DNA of 64,000 bases, taken from the NCBI GenBank assembly GCA_034769895.1, contig CM068372.1, positions 379,285,910 to 379,349,909 on the forward strand, read 5' to 3'. The DNA is from Magicicada septendecula. Taxonomy: Eukaryota > Arthropoda > Insecta > Hemiptera > Cicadidae. Both the position numbers and the translations under genes were made by a program. The first letter of the stretch is position 1, and every line of letters starts with the position of its first letter. Of the stretch, positions 9,384-20,221 are shown in pieces. The notes beneath the pieces are model-generated. The model ran no database searches and was not told where the DNA came from. It saw only the letters and a list, made by a program, of their open reading frames with translations.

Positions 9384-9625
9384 CTCCAAGCACTAGGACT
9401 TAGACCTATTCCGGAACCCATATATTCCTCGGTCTACCGACATATCTCTTCCCAGTGGGGTGATAACCCAAGACAGTCGCAATTAGACGGATATCAGGCA
9501 TGCGGTTCAAGTGTTCACACCCATCTCCTTCTGCGGTCTTCAATATTCTGGTGCAATGATACAATGTTTAAATCGCGTCTAATATCCTCGTTTCTTCTCG
9601 GATCCAAGAGAGAACAACCTTGCGT
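9383..9625 (-). pseudogene. RTE-like LINE 3' fragment
   Basis: Minus-strand translation contains NEDIRRDLNI and a following RRRW block, matching the C-terminal region of the LINE family also seen at 35865-36520 (NEDIREEL, RRGWLQHL). Stops and shifts are present. The DNA motif TCCTCGGTCTACC near 9425 recurs at 30050, 35890 and 40580. Confidence 0.7.
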
Positions 9626-10224
9626 CCCTCTATAATCAATAAAATAATTAAATAAAATTAAAGGTAATAAACCTTACATTAGAGAACACTTTACTCCTAC
9701 ATTTTATTCTTAATAACTCTTGTTAAACGACTGTTTCTGAAGATTTTTTAAAAGACCCGGTTTTCTTATCCCTTTGCTCTTTAATTTAAGGGCGTTGTCT
9801 TTTGAATGTTGTAAGCAACTTATAGTCCGTGTTAATGTACGTTATTTTTAATTTAAGCTACTGAAAACACTCTAGTAACTCCTTGAAATAAAAATCAAGT
9901 AATTCATAGTTTGCCTGTGCAAATACGACACTTCAGAGCATAGAGACATTAGACTATAGGAATCGTGACACAGACAATGCTGTAAAGGAAAATGTTTCTG
10001 GACGAAAAGATCAAGGTAGATTAATAGGCTTTGCTTTTGCTTTCTAGAGCGTGCTTAATTGTTACTTGATTGCTGAATATACCTAGCTAAGCCTACGTTA
10101 TTTATCAAATTTTGAGTAAATGTCATTATATTAAAAAAACTCAAATTTATTTTATTGTTTCGCACATATTGTAATTCACTTTATTTCTGCAATTACTTGT
10201 AAGCCTTATTTTAATTAATTCAGA
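9626..10224. other. No gene seen
   Basis: AT-rich sequence without a supported feature. Confidence 0.5.
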
Positions 10225-10668
10225 AGTAGATCTGCGTTACATGAAAAGGAAAGCTAGACAAGAGACGTGTACTGAATCCTATATGACAATGGCAATACCA
10301 GCACTGCTGTATAGATGCGAGATCTGGACTATAAGGAAGAAGGACTGGTGCCAATTACAGGCTGCAGAAATGAGCTATTTGAGATCGGTAAAGGGATGCA
10401 TGCGACTCGATCATATAAGAAACTAGTATATTAGATGAGAACTTCATATAGTTTTCTTAAACGAACTCATTTAGAATTATAGAAATTGCTGGAAACAACA
10501 TCTAGAAGGAGTGGACAATACCCATTTCCCGAAGGTGGCTTATGATTATAAGCTGGTTGGAAGAAGACGTGTAGGCAGGCCTGTCACAAGATGGCGGGAG
10601 TCATCATGAGGCCAAAACAAGAGGAATACTATCCATAAAGTGACGATGATGATGATGATGATGATCTA
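10225..10668 (+). pseudogene. RTE-like LINE 3' fragment with (GAT)n tail
   Basis: The frame encodes MTMAIPALLYRCEIW, KKDWCQLQAAEMSYLRSVKGC and RLDHIRN, then after a stop further blocks ending GRRRVGRPVTRW. These are the typical C-terminus of RTE-like LINE ORF2 proteins, downstream of the RT domain. The copy ends in (GAT)n at 10644-10667. 5' truncated, as most LINE copies are. Confidence 0.8.
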
Positions 10669-10978
10669 CTTCAAGTGATTACGGAATTTTACTAACATTT
10701 TTAATAAGTCTGGGGGTTCGAGACCCTTGATCCTTCCGTAGTTACGACACTAGTACAGGGATCGCTGATATTTGTGATACTGAAACAACAGATAAGATTG
10801 GACCAAATACAGCGATAAAATTTTATTTACACTTTTCTACAACGGAAAAGGAACTTGGATATTACACGCAAATTAAACATTGTATCGTTGCACCAGAAGA
10901 GTGAAGACCACAGAAAGAGATTGTGTGAACATTTGAATCGCGTGACCGAGGAGGAGATGGTTTCCGGAATAGGTCATC

Positions 10979-10986
10979 ATCTGCTT

Positions 10987-11017
<31 letters not shown>

Positions 11018-11048
11018 ACGGTTTTAGACTTTAGCGGCCTGTTCCTAT
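10979..11048 (-). pseudogene. LINE 3' end, split by element B
   Basis: A (TTC)n tail (10984-11016) and the terminal bases of a minus-strand LINE. The rest resumes at 29034, directly after the element B insertion. Removing 11049-29033 and one CTAT copy joins the halves into sequence resembling the other LINE 3' ends (ACTTTAGCGGCCTGTTCC compares with ACTTAGACCTATTCC near 9399). Confidence 0.75.
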
Positions 11049-14000
11049 TGTAGCGTGACAGAAAATCCACTACTTATTAAGTCATATAAAATCATAAAAA
11101 TTAATTACACCACAGATGTTAAAATAATATTGAATGAGATTTAATGAAATCAAAGGAATGAACCACGATAAAATAAAAATCCTCATTACATTATATAAAA
11201 ACCACTGTTTAAATATCAAAGAAAGTATTGAAAGCAACTCATATTATAAGATCAGTAATTTACCCAGGAAGTTAGGAGCAGTAAACAAATTAAATAACAC
11301 CATATCAAGAAGAAAGAGAATCAGTTTAAGAGTGGTGAACACCAAAATACCACAAAGACAAGAAGAAGGAAGAATAAAGTTTGTGATCAGGAAGAAAACA
11401 ATACCCTGAAACCTTTAGAGAAGAACAAGGTCCGTGTCAGTAAATGAATTAGATGCTCCAAACTAAACATCAGTCGAGATAACACGAAGTACCTTGGTTT
11501 ACTCAAGAGTGAAGAATGAAGACAAGAAAGAAGATAAGAAGAAGGACAAGAAAGAAGATAAGAAGAAAGACAAGAAAGAAGACAGGAGGAGAGGAAGAAA
11601 TAGTATGAAAGAAACACCGTTGTAAAACCTATTATTATTATTAACTACCATCAACCCCAAACCCACCAAAACGATTAAAAAGAAAGTATAACATACCAAA
11701 ATCCTATAAAAATGTAATTAATTAGAAAACTAAAGTGTTGTATAGTATTATAAGAAGTGAACCGACTAAAGCTATTGTGTGATAAGAAAATAAACAAGTC
11801 TTAACAGTCCATGATTACTAAAGGTCTGGTCTGAGATAGTGAGACTCAAAATATCAGAACCACCAGTGAAAGTGAATTTGTGTGTTTTTTTGGAAATGCA
11901 ATAAACTTAAAGTTAGTAATACTATGACTTATCAATATGCTATATAACAACTTTAATATCCAATAATAAACAGCATAATAAAATAATAAAATGGAAGGTT
12001 TCCAGTATTTTATTATTTTGATGTAACTCTTTGTTCACAAAACATTTGTAAAAAATGCTAATAACTAGAGTATGGGTGGTCATGTTTACTGATGAAGGGG
12101 ATCATAAATAATAATGGTTTAGACCAGAAAGGACTAGCATTAACTTAGTATTCATAGATTTAAAATGTTTAAATAGACTGTTTGTTCACAGCCATAACAT
12201 CAATGTATTTGTAAGAGTTATTAGAAAATAAGATTTATGTGTTTAAAATGAATTATGTTTGCTAAATAACAGCATACATACCATTAATAATGTTTCAGTA
12301 GGTATGCTATGTTAATTCAAAAAGATTTAAATTTATATGTTCAAACCATGTCAGCAATAAGTTCAATTGTACAGATGGCTAAATCATGTTCATAATAATT
12401 TTTTTATAACAGTAGTGTTAATTAAATACTACACCTCACAATAAGTTATAAACCATTTTATTTTCATATAATAATAACTATGTAAAGTCAGAGGAGTGGT
12501 AGAATTAAATTTATTTGAGAAAGACAGAAGTGTAAAATTCTAAACTCTAGGCCATTTGGTGAAGTCACAGAAACCATATAAACCAGTATAATTCACTTAT
12601 AAATCCTGTAAACTAGCAAGATTTAGATAAGGTAAATCAGTTAACCACTACTGGGAATGATCCTATGAGTTAAAATGATAATAAGGAAATATACCTTAAA
12701 ATATTGTAAATTTTCAAAATATATAAATTAATTAATTTTAAAGAGCAATGTCAAATTCAGAGATTAACACAAAAAACCAGTTCAAAAGTTCAATTTATGT
12801 GTATTTAAGGAAAGGAAGAGAAATATGACTAATTAAAATTTATTATAATAGTATTAATAACAATTAAAATGGAAGAAAAAATGTATGAAGGCGGAAATCA
12901 AATTTTGAGCCTATAATTCCAAAAGGGAAAGAAATTTGTTAATTTCCACAAAATGTCCACAGATATGGACTATGATATATCAATTTAAAAGGAATGAAAT
13001 GATTAAACCAATGATTCCATATATAATGTAATTTTGTATCATGTGTATGGGTAATCGAAATATGTTAACAATACTTTTTCAGAGATTAACTGGGCCAGAT
13101 TTTGACCAAGTTAAAATAGTCTTTTGTTGAATATCACGCTGAATAGTTGTGTGAAAAAACGTTCCTTATAACCGAGTCGAAAATGGTACTACAGTTAGCC
13201 ATGCATATAAGTGAATCGAGAGTTAAATGAAATAAACACTTTTTTAACTAAATCTACCAAAACATTAACGACAATAGTGAAAACTAACACCTAACTTCAT
13301 TATACGAGTGATCTATAACAGTAAAACAATATATTTTATCTAATTCACGCTACAAATCATAACCACTTTTTGAGCAACTTAACCCACAGAAGTGAACACA
13401 TACAAAATAACCTAATTAACACAAGTTTACACGGAACACTTCTTCAGAACACACCAAACAACCTAATAGACAGATTACACCAGTGCGGAAACATTTCAAA
13501 CTTCGTGAAGGTAATTTTGCTGTGATTTTTTGACACGACGACATCGCAGTAAACTCGCCAGATCTAGTAGCGGCCATCTTTGAATTTACTAAGCCTGCCT
13601 TCCTTATCCAGTGACGTCAGTCTACATATGGTTCGACTTCAACTTTCTTAAACATTATATATCAGAATTATTTAAATACTGTTAAATAATAATTATTGAA
13701 TTATTTTAATTGTTAATGTTATACTTTCTCGTTACCCTTCTCTGACTATTAATTTAATCGCTCAAAGAACCTGTCCTTTTATAATACTTATAATAAATTT
13801 CTATACTGTATGCACGAATCGATTATTCCCTGGGACGGAGTCGATAATTGTTCTCAATCGATAAAAAATCGATTATTTATTAAATTGTTTAATAAATCCA
13901 TTTATTTCAATTGTATTTGTCTGTTATTATTTCACAGGCTAATTTAAGGTTATTTATTAAGGCAAGGAGACTTCAAGAAGAAGAAAATATTTTTTTTTCA

Positions 14001-14281
14001 GTGAGATATTGAACCAGCAAGAAAAATCATCAATCGATTGCTGACTGGAGTTAATCTAGTTAACTCCAGACTGGGTTCAGATCTTCCAGAAGTGCTCAAT
14101 AGTTAATAAATACCTTCCTAATTCTTAAAATTTTTACAGAACATTTAAAACAACATTATTTCTTAATTACTGACCTTGATTAAACATAAACAAATTTTTT
14201 TTATTGAAAACATTATTTTTTATAAAATTTTTCATCTACTATTTTATTTTTGTAAAGACCGGCATACAGGGTCACGTCACA
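11049..14281 (+). repeat. 5' LTR of element B (3233 bp)
   Basis: Matches 25755-29033 along its whole length with, by eye, a few dozen differences (about 98-99% identical). It has TG...CA ends with a longer imperfect inverted repeat (TGTAGCGTGAC and GTCACGTCACA). It lacks 42 bp present in the 3' LTR (27734-27775). There is no significant coding frame. A GA/AG-rich block lies at 11515-11600. Promoter and polyadenylation sites were not assigned. Confidence 0.95.
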
Positions 14282-14284
14282 AAG

Positions 14285-14295
14285 TGGCGTCCAAC
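14285..14295 (+). promoter_or_regulatory. Primer-binding site, tRNA-Lys-like
   Basis: TGGCGTCCAAC starts 3 bases after the LTR. It matches the tRNA-Lys complement used by many Gypsy elements (TGGCGCCCAAC, from memory) at 10 of 11 positions. Confidence 0.65.
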
Positions 14296-14372
14296 TTAGA
14301 GGGCTTGATAAGATAAGCCTGGCAGCGATTAATTAATAAAGACAGAGATTAATTAATAAAGACAGAAGAAAA

Positions 14373-15668
14373 ATGCAAAGACGAGCTACTTCGAAAAAGA
14401 GGGCGGCAGAGGCCGAAAAAGAAGTGGACATGGGGGATAAGAAGGCAACACCCGTGCAGGATCCGGAGGTGTTAATACCACAAGTGGAGCCGAAACAACC
14501 CGCACCATCAGAGGAACCACCTGAAGTAACGACGCGAACAGGGGAAATCAATGTCCCAGAGAAGGAGAAATCTGAAACAATGGAAGCCCTAATAAAAATT
14601 ATGAGGGAAATGAATAAGAACTTAGAATCCAGAATGGAAGGAATGGACAAGAAAATGGACGAAAGTAGTAAGGAAAGGAAGGAAGATAACAACTCATTAA
14701 ATGAAAAACTAGAGGATCTGAAGGAAGACAACCATTCATTAAATGAAAAACTAGAGGATCTGAAGGAACATAACCGATCCACAAAAGAAGAATTGGTCCG
14801 GAAGATAGAGAATACCAACAAAAGGGTTGAGGAAACCAGTAAGAATTTGAGTAAGAAATTGGAAGATAAAATGGAGGAAACGAGTAGGAAAATGGAAAGC
14901 GACAATCAGCAACTGAGGGAAAAGTTGGAGGAAAATAATCTGAAAATGGAGGAGAAAATGGATGAGAATAATCAAAGGCTGAGAGAAGAATTAAGGGAAG
15001 TTAACCAAGAGAACATGAATAAGTTAGACGAGAGGATTGAGTTAGCCAAGAAGGAGATAAATAAAAAGATAACAGAGACGAAGAAATCCATAGTAAAGAA
15101 GTTAGAACAGGAAGTCGTGGTTGTTAACCAGCAGATCAGGGAAGTGGATGAAAGACGTCGTCAGACAGAAAACGAAGTGATGGAAGTCCGGGAGGTAATA
15201 CATAAAGAGATTACACATGTCAAAGAACAACAGGAAACGAAACTGGAAGAAAACAAGAAATTTGCCTTGGAAGAAGTGAATAAAGTGCGGACACAGGTAA
15301 CCGAAAGATGCGACGGCGTGGAAGCCGCTACGACGAACATCACGGGACAGGTGCGTCAGAGCCAGGAGGAGATAGAATTGATAAGGAACAGACCATCTGG
15401 ATATCATAATTTCCCCATGTCAGAAAACAGAGAATGGCTCAATTTCCGGCAATATAAACGGAAGCCTATGGAGTTCTTGGCACGCATAGAGGAATACCTA
15501 GAGAAACACAGAGGTAACCGATGGGTCCAGAACAGGGAAATCCTTGACGAGTCGTTTCGGGAGGTGAATGACCATTGGTGGATGGCCAACCGGAGCGACA
15601 TCGACAATTATCTGCATTTTAAGAGCCTATTCAAGGCCAAGTACTGGTCGGAGCAACTCAAAATTTGA
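14373..15668 (+). CDS. Gag, N-terminal part, long coiled coil (element B)
   Basis: 431 codons from an ATG 92 bases after the LTR, preceded by a roughly 20-bp direct duplication (GATTAATTAATAAAGACAG) in the leader. Residues about 70-340 are one long Lys/Glu/Asn-rich coiled coil with internal repeats (NEKLEDLKEDN and NEKLEDLKEHN). Residues about 345-431 begin a capsid-like fold (NREWLNFRQYKRKPMEFLARIEEYL). The frame ends at TGA (15666-15668), and the capsid homology continues directly in the -1 frame at 15665. This fits one base lost in the A-run at 15660-15663, so Gag is broken here. Such a long coiled coil in front of the capsid is unusual for a Ty3/Gypsy Gag. Confidence 0.85.
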   Translation: MQRRATSKKRAAEAEKEVDMGDKKATPVQDPEVLIPQVEPKQPAPSEEPPEVTTRTGEINVPEKEKSETMEALIKIMREMNKNLESRMEGMDKKMDESSKERKEDNNSLNEKLEDLKEDNHSLNEKLEDLKEHNRSTKEELVRKIENTNKRVEETSKNLSKKLEDKMEETSRKMESDNQQLREKLEENNLKMEEKMDENNQRLREELREVNQENMNKLDERIELAKKEINKKITETKKSIVKKLEQEVVVVNQQIREVDERRRQTENEVMEVREVIHKEITHVKEQQETKLEENKKFALEEVNKVRTQVTERCDGVEAATTNITGQVRQSQEEIELIRNRPSGYHNFPMSENREWLNFRQYKRKPMEFLARIEEYLEKHRGNRWVQNREILDESFREVNDHWWMANRSDIDNYLHFKSLFKAKYWSEQLKI

Positions 15669-16561
15669 TAAGAGACAATATATGCCACGGCCACTACAAA
15701 CCACAAGTCGGTAGTTCGATGACAGCTTATTTCCTCGGCAACGTATGTATGGCCAAGCACTTAGAACCGGCCATACCTGAGGAGTGCTTAATAAATAAGT
15801 TGTCATATCATTATGATGAAGAAGTAATTCGTGGGAGGAGGGGCAGCCAAATAAAAACCATCCAGGCAATGACCGAACTCCTCGAAAACTATGAAAATGA
15901 AGACTACTACCGACAGAGTCGTAGAAGAAGTGATGGGCCCGAACCAAGGACGTATCAGTACAACAACCAGGGTACGAACAACATAAACACTGGGTACCAA
16001 AGAGGCCGGGCATACCCGCAAAATAACAGTTTTAATAATAGCAATAATAACGTTAATAATTCTAGTTACAATAATAATAATAATACGGGTCCAAACCATC
16101 CAAACCCGAGTCGACCCTCTAATGGTTATCAGGGTAACCGCAATCCTTACCCTAATAACACAAATAGTCAGAGAAGCCCCAATTATGGTAATGATCGTTA
16201 CCATAATAATAATAATCGTGCGGGTCCCAATAATGGTAATCCCGTTAATAATGGGTTTCCTCGCCCTCGAGTGAATTTCATACGAGCCAAAGATGGACGA
16301 CAGCGAAGATACAACAATCGAAGAAACAGCTACCGCGGATATGAAGGAAGGCGGAGGAGCCTAGAACGGGACCAACCAAGGTACTATCCGGCAAGAAGGA
16401 GTAATAGCTTAGACGATGCTGAACGGAGGTCTAACCACGAACGACCGGAAGACCACAGAACAGATCGACAGGGAACCACTCTAAGCATCCCAAATGAGGC
16501 ATCAACTAGTATGGCTCAAAGGAACAATGATGCCGAGCCTTTAAACGGGCACAGGCAGTAA
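15665..16561 (+). CDS. Gag, capsid end and basic Asn-rich tail (element B)
   Basis: Continues Gag after the single-base break. The first about 95 residues finish the capsid region (YFLGNVCMAKHLEP, INKLSYHYDEEVIRGRRG). The rest is a very Asn/Gly/Arg/Tyr-rich, disordered-looking tail with runs of NNNN and later Arg clusters (RRYNNRRNSYRGYEGRRR). There is no CCHC zinc knuckle, so RNA packaging would rest on the basic tail. The frame ends in NGHRQ and stop at 16561, and carries the TTTAAAC shift site six codons before that stop. Frame relations: first gag part, then -1 to this part, then -1 again to the protease. Confidence 0.85.
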   Translation: MIRDNICHGHYKPQVGSSMTAYFLGNVCMAKHLEPAIPEECLINKLSYHYDEEVIRGRRGSQIKTIQAMTELLENYENEDYYRQSRRRSDGPEPRTYQYNNQGTNNINTGYQRGRAYPQNNSFNNSNNNVNNSSYNNNNNTGPNHPNPSRPSNGYQGNRNPYPNNTNSQRSPNYGNDRYHNNNNRAGPNNGNPVNNGFPRPRVNFIRAKDGRQRRYNNRRNSYRGYEGRRRSLERDQPRYYPARRSNSLDDAERRSNHERPEDHRTDRQGTTLSIPNEASTSMAQRNNDAEPLNGHRQ

Positions 16562-16585
16562 TAAATCGCCAGAACCCGTTACTGC
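16540..16585 (+). promoter_or_regulatory. -1 ribosomal frameshift signal, element B
   Basis: TTTAAAC (16540-16546) is in exact X-XXY-YYZ phase of the gag frame. The -1 frame from CGG at 16546 is open through the protease at 16627 and beyond. GCAGTAA (16555-16561) pairs with TTACTGC (16579-16585), a 7-bp stem starting 8 bases after the heptamer. CGGG (16546-16549) pairs with CCCG (16575-16578) and interleaves with it, giving an H-type pseudoknot. The same architecture is at 4040-4087. Confidence 0.9.
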
Positions 16586-17339
16586 TCCTAAATACTGGGT
16601 ATAATCATAATAATGAGTGTAATCATATGTATAATAACAATCGTATCACAGTCATAGGGTGCAACTACCTAAAGGACATCAGACATGAGTTATTGGAAGA
16701 GGATAACAGGAATCCCACCAATAACTTCAATAATGAAATAATACATGTCGACGCCGAGATAGAAGGCATCCTAGCCAAGTTAATGATCGATATTGGTTCG
16801 AACGTGTCAATCATAAGTACGACGGAGTTGGAGAGGATACAGCAAGAGTGCGGGAGAACTTTACCAACGTTGCCGTTGAATAATATTATTTTGTTGGGTG
16901 CAACTGGCCGACAAAATAAAACAATACGTAGGCAAGTCTCCGCCAGTGTGATGAGCTGTGGTATAGCAATTGATATGGAATTCTTTTGGTGGCGAGCGGT
17001 CTGCCATTTAATATACTGGTCGGGTGTGATGTGCTCAGGAGGAATTCCGCCATCATTGATCTGAGAACTGAAACATTGTCGCTGTTTACTAACGGACATA
17101 CTTGGACGGCGAACTTGGTGGGTAGTGACCAAGTCGTTCCCGATAGTATCCACCAGCAAATCCGCAAAATTAACTACATCCATCCAACATCTATAATTGA
17201 ACAAAGGATAGACGACACCTCCAATGAAGATTTATGGTCACAAAAAATCCAGGAGATCAGGGATTTCCGGAGCGGTATAACTGGCGAAAAGTTAACAATA
17301 AACCAAGCGAACAAATTAATAAACATTATAACAAATTAG
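16546..17339 (+). CDS. Aspartic protease of element B, frameshifted
   Basis: Read in the -1 frame after the shift signal. The active site appears as MIDIGSNVSIIS: the catalytic Asp is kept but the DTG Thr is now Ile, which should impair activity. The flap block ILLGATGRQNKTIRRQVS and the C-terminal ILVGCDVLRRNS match element A. An extra T in the run near 16983-16986 moves the frame, so the last third (from 16986) is in another frame and ends at 17339 in the linker to RT. That stop comes from the foreign insertion at 17337. Damaged in at least three ways. Confidence 0.85.
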
Positions 17340-20221
17340 AAAAAGTGAGTGTAAAGGTGTTGTATGCTGTCGGGCGTTACCTCCGCGCACTTTTTGTTAC
17401 TTACTGTTGACTGGATCCTCTGCGGTGATGTAGTCCTGTAACACAACTTATTACTATGTTTTTTGTGGGCGCCACTTGGAATCGTTTGTTCCAAGAAAGA
17501 AATGTGATTATTAAAGAAATTAAAATTTTTAAATCTTACTTCTATGAAAAAATATAAACAAGTCAGTTTAGCTTGGAAAATCAGGTAAGTTTAATGATTC
17601 TTCAAAAACAAACAAATCGTCTGAAGGACTAACATTCATAAAAAAAATTATACAATTGCAGAGTTACTAAAGAGAAAAAAAAAATTCACAAGTTATTATT
17701 ATTATTGACAATTTTATATATCCAATCAAGTATCGGCTAGTATTTTCAAATTTTTACTCAGTTGAAAAGCATGAGTTTAATACGTGAAAAAATCTTTACT
17801 CTCAGGACGTGACTCCTTTGAACTACCAAGACATATCAATAAGATGCCTTACAAGAAAAATTAAGTGATTTGAAGGTGTGTGTGGCATGTGCAGTACAAC
17901 TGTGTGATAAATGTAACCAGGTAAAAAAATGACTTTAATTTTGGTAACTCACGTTCCAATGGTTAATTAATCTCGCACAGGACACTCCTCTCGGGTAGTT
18001 TTTTCAATCTCGCCTCTTCATGTGTGCACTGAATCTATTTTAAGTCAAAATTGCGATCATTTACTATTTCCGCACTTTTTGTGAAAACGTTTGGCAGTAG
18101 ATTCTCGTTCAAACCCCGCCACTACAAATCAGCTGCTCCGCGTTGATTCCCAAATTGGCCGCCACAGAGCTGATTCCCTTGCAGTATCGAGAAAGGCTTT
18201 GTGTTTGTTTGTTTACGTTAAGGGGGTTATTGTCAAGTTAGTCTGTCTATGCGAACACAGCAGAATTGGTTCTCTATTTAAAGTTTTGGTCCCTCCTGGG
18301 CCGTTGACGTTCTGGTTGCGTGATTTCTATTAAAATTTGCCGTGTTGCTGCTCTATTTCAGCAACACATTGGCGTAGATTCTTGTAGAGGTTATGTCAGT
18401 CTGTTTGTCAATGTATGGGGAAAGCGTTTCTTCGGGTCTTGTCGATTTCTCGCCTCTCGGTTTCGCCTTAACTGCTTTGATCAGTGTCGTGGGTGATGCA
18501 CCTGTTCTGGAGTTCAAGTTTCAAGTGTTTTTTGGGTCGAATTTGGTCTCTCTTTTATACTAATTCAGGCTGATTGTTTCCATTGACTTCCGGTATATTT
18601 GTGTAAAAATTCCTTCTAGAGTGTTCGAGAATAAACGAAATGGAACATTATGGAACAAATTTAACTTCCGTCGAAGCTTTTAGAACAAATTTCTTATTCT
18701 TCACACTAAGGATATTTCAAAAATTACTCTGGTATTTATCAAATAGTTTTACATTAGTACTCACAATTTGTATGCCATTATTACATTTAGATTCTCTGTT
18801 TTCAACTGAATCTAGTGATACTAATTATGATTGGGTTTTAAATAAATTAACTCTAATAAGTAACACAATATACAACTCTCACCTTGGGTTGTTGTCATTA
18901 TAATTCAATTTTTTAGAACAAAAATTGTTGTGAAACTATTATGTTTCTTCCACAATCTGAACATATAACATTACTATCTTCCTATAACAAAACAAACAAA
19001 TTTTAACATATATAATACATAGATAATTACAATTTTACCTGGCCCCTGTCCATGGCCTAGGTTTTTGTCAATGTTATAACACAATAATTAGTCTCTTTCT
19101 TTAACATATGTAGTATTTCACTAGTGTACACTAAGAGTTTATTATATTGTCTGTCTTTTGTGATACCTGGTTACTCTTTAAACATATTATTTTTATTACA
19201 GGATGACATAGCATCATATTGATTGGTCTTGAGATGGCCTTTTTCATGGTGTGACAAATCTCACTCTTATAAGTTAAATTCTTTCATAATTGATCTTATT
19301 TTCAACTGAGTTTGTTCGTTTTTAAGGTATACTGAAGTATTGTACCATTCTATTTTATTCTTGTCAACATTTTGTAAATATTTAGCCAGATATGACTACT
19401 TTTTGTACTGGTTGATTGGCTCCAGCCATACATGGTATAGGTAAATATTTTGCTAACTTGACTATTACAATGTTAAAGTTAGTCAAATATATTAGTATAG
19501 TCGCTTTATATTATATTTCAACTTTCTAATGCAATTTGGTTGCATTTTGCCAACATTAAATCCATAAATCATACAATATTATATGCCTACCACATGTTTT
19601 TAGTTAATACTGTTTTTGGCTATTTTGACTGATTTTTATTCATTTGACAGCTTTCTTTGTTATGATAAATTGTTCACTTTTGTCTGCTTGACAATTACAT
19701 ATAGTTTTTATTTCAATTTGATAATAATTAATTTTTACATGAAGTCTGAGAGTTTGGTCTCAAATCCAACACATTAATATTTTTTGTCATAACAAATATA
19801 TAGTTTTTATTTTAACTTAGATTCTTTCTAATAATGTATTTAAGTCCTTTAATACATTTATTTTATTTACATTACATAATGTAATAATGGATCATGTCCA
19901 TTCATTCACAAAAAATAGTTCTTAATACTCTATTCAGAGTTATAAAACTTAATAATTAATGACTTCATTTTGGTTGATTCTGACATTATTTGTCTCTCTT
20001 ATAGTATCTTATGGTTTTTTCACTATTATTCACTTTAATAATATATATGGGGTTTGTGTCTTAGTCACAGTCTGGTCGTTTTTCATGTTAGTAGTAATAA
20101 TTATTAGACAATATTACACAATTTTTTAGGACTACTTGGGTTTGATACTGTTCACCTCACTTTCCTCTTATGATAATTGCTATGTAAATGGTTTCCTTTA
20201 TGGAACGTTCTGTGACGTTAC
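17337..20221. mobile_element. 2.9-kb insertion between protease and RT
   Basis: Element A runs straight from protease linker to RT, but here about 2885 bp intervene. AACAT(C)TATAACAAAT flanks it on both sides (17323-17336, lacking one base, and 20222-20237), a 15-16-bp duplication. No coding frame of note. Its right end reads, on the minus strand, TGTAACGTCACAG, like an LTR start. On the minus strand at 17474-17465, TGGCGCCCAC resembles a tRNA-Lys primer site. It may therefore be a reversed LTR plus leader of another Gypsy element, but so long a duplication is not typical of LTR integration. Class unresolved. Confidence 0.7.

Noticed and set aside
10717..10746. GGGGGTTCGAGACCC, a tRNA B-box-like sequence
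   Set aside because: No matching A box or cloverleaf arms upstream, so no tRNA or SINE can be supported.
15655..15668. Programmed frameshift between the two gag parts
   Set aside because: CTCAAAATTTGA is not a slippery heptamer in the gag frame, and the break lies inside the capsid homology; a lost base in the A-run explains it better.
16665..17204. 179-codon minus-strand open frame across the protease
   Set aside because: Antisense shadow of the protease coding region, no motif of its own.
17345..17352. GTGAGTG just after the protease linker as a 5' splice site, making the insertion an intron
   Set aside because: Element A has the same junction with no intervening sequence, and the insertion has flanking direct repeats, which an intron would not need.
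18091..18333. 80-codon open frame inside the 17337-20221 insertion
   Set aside because: Starts on a non-ATG codon, composition looks random, no motif, no homologous frame elsewhere in the window.
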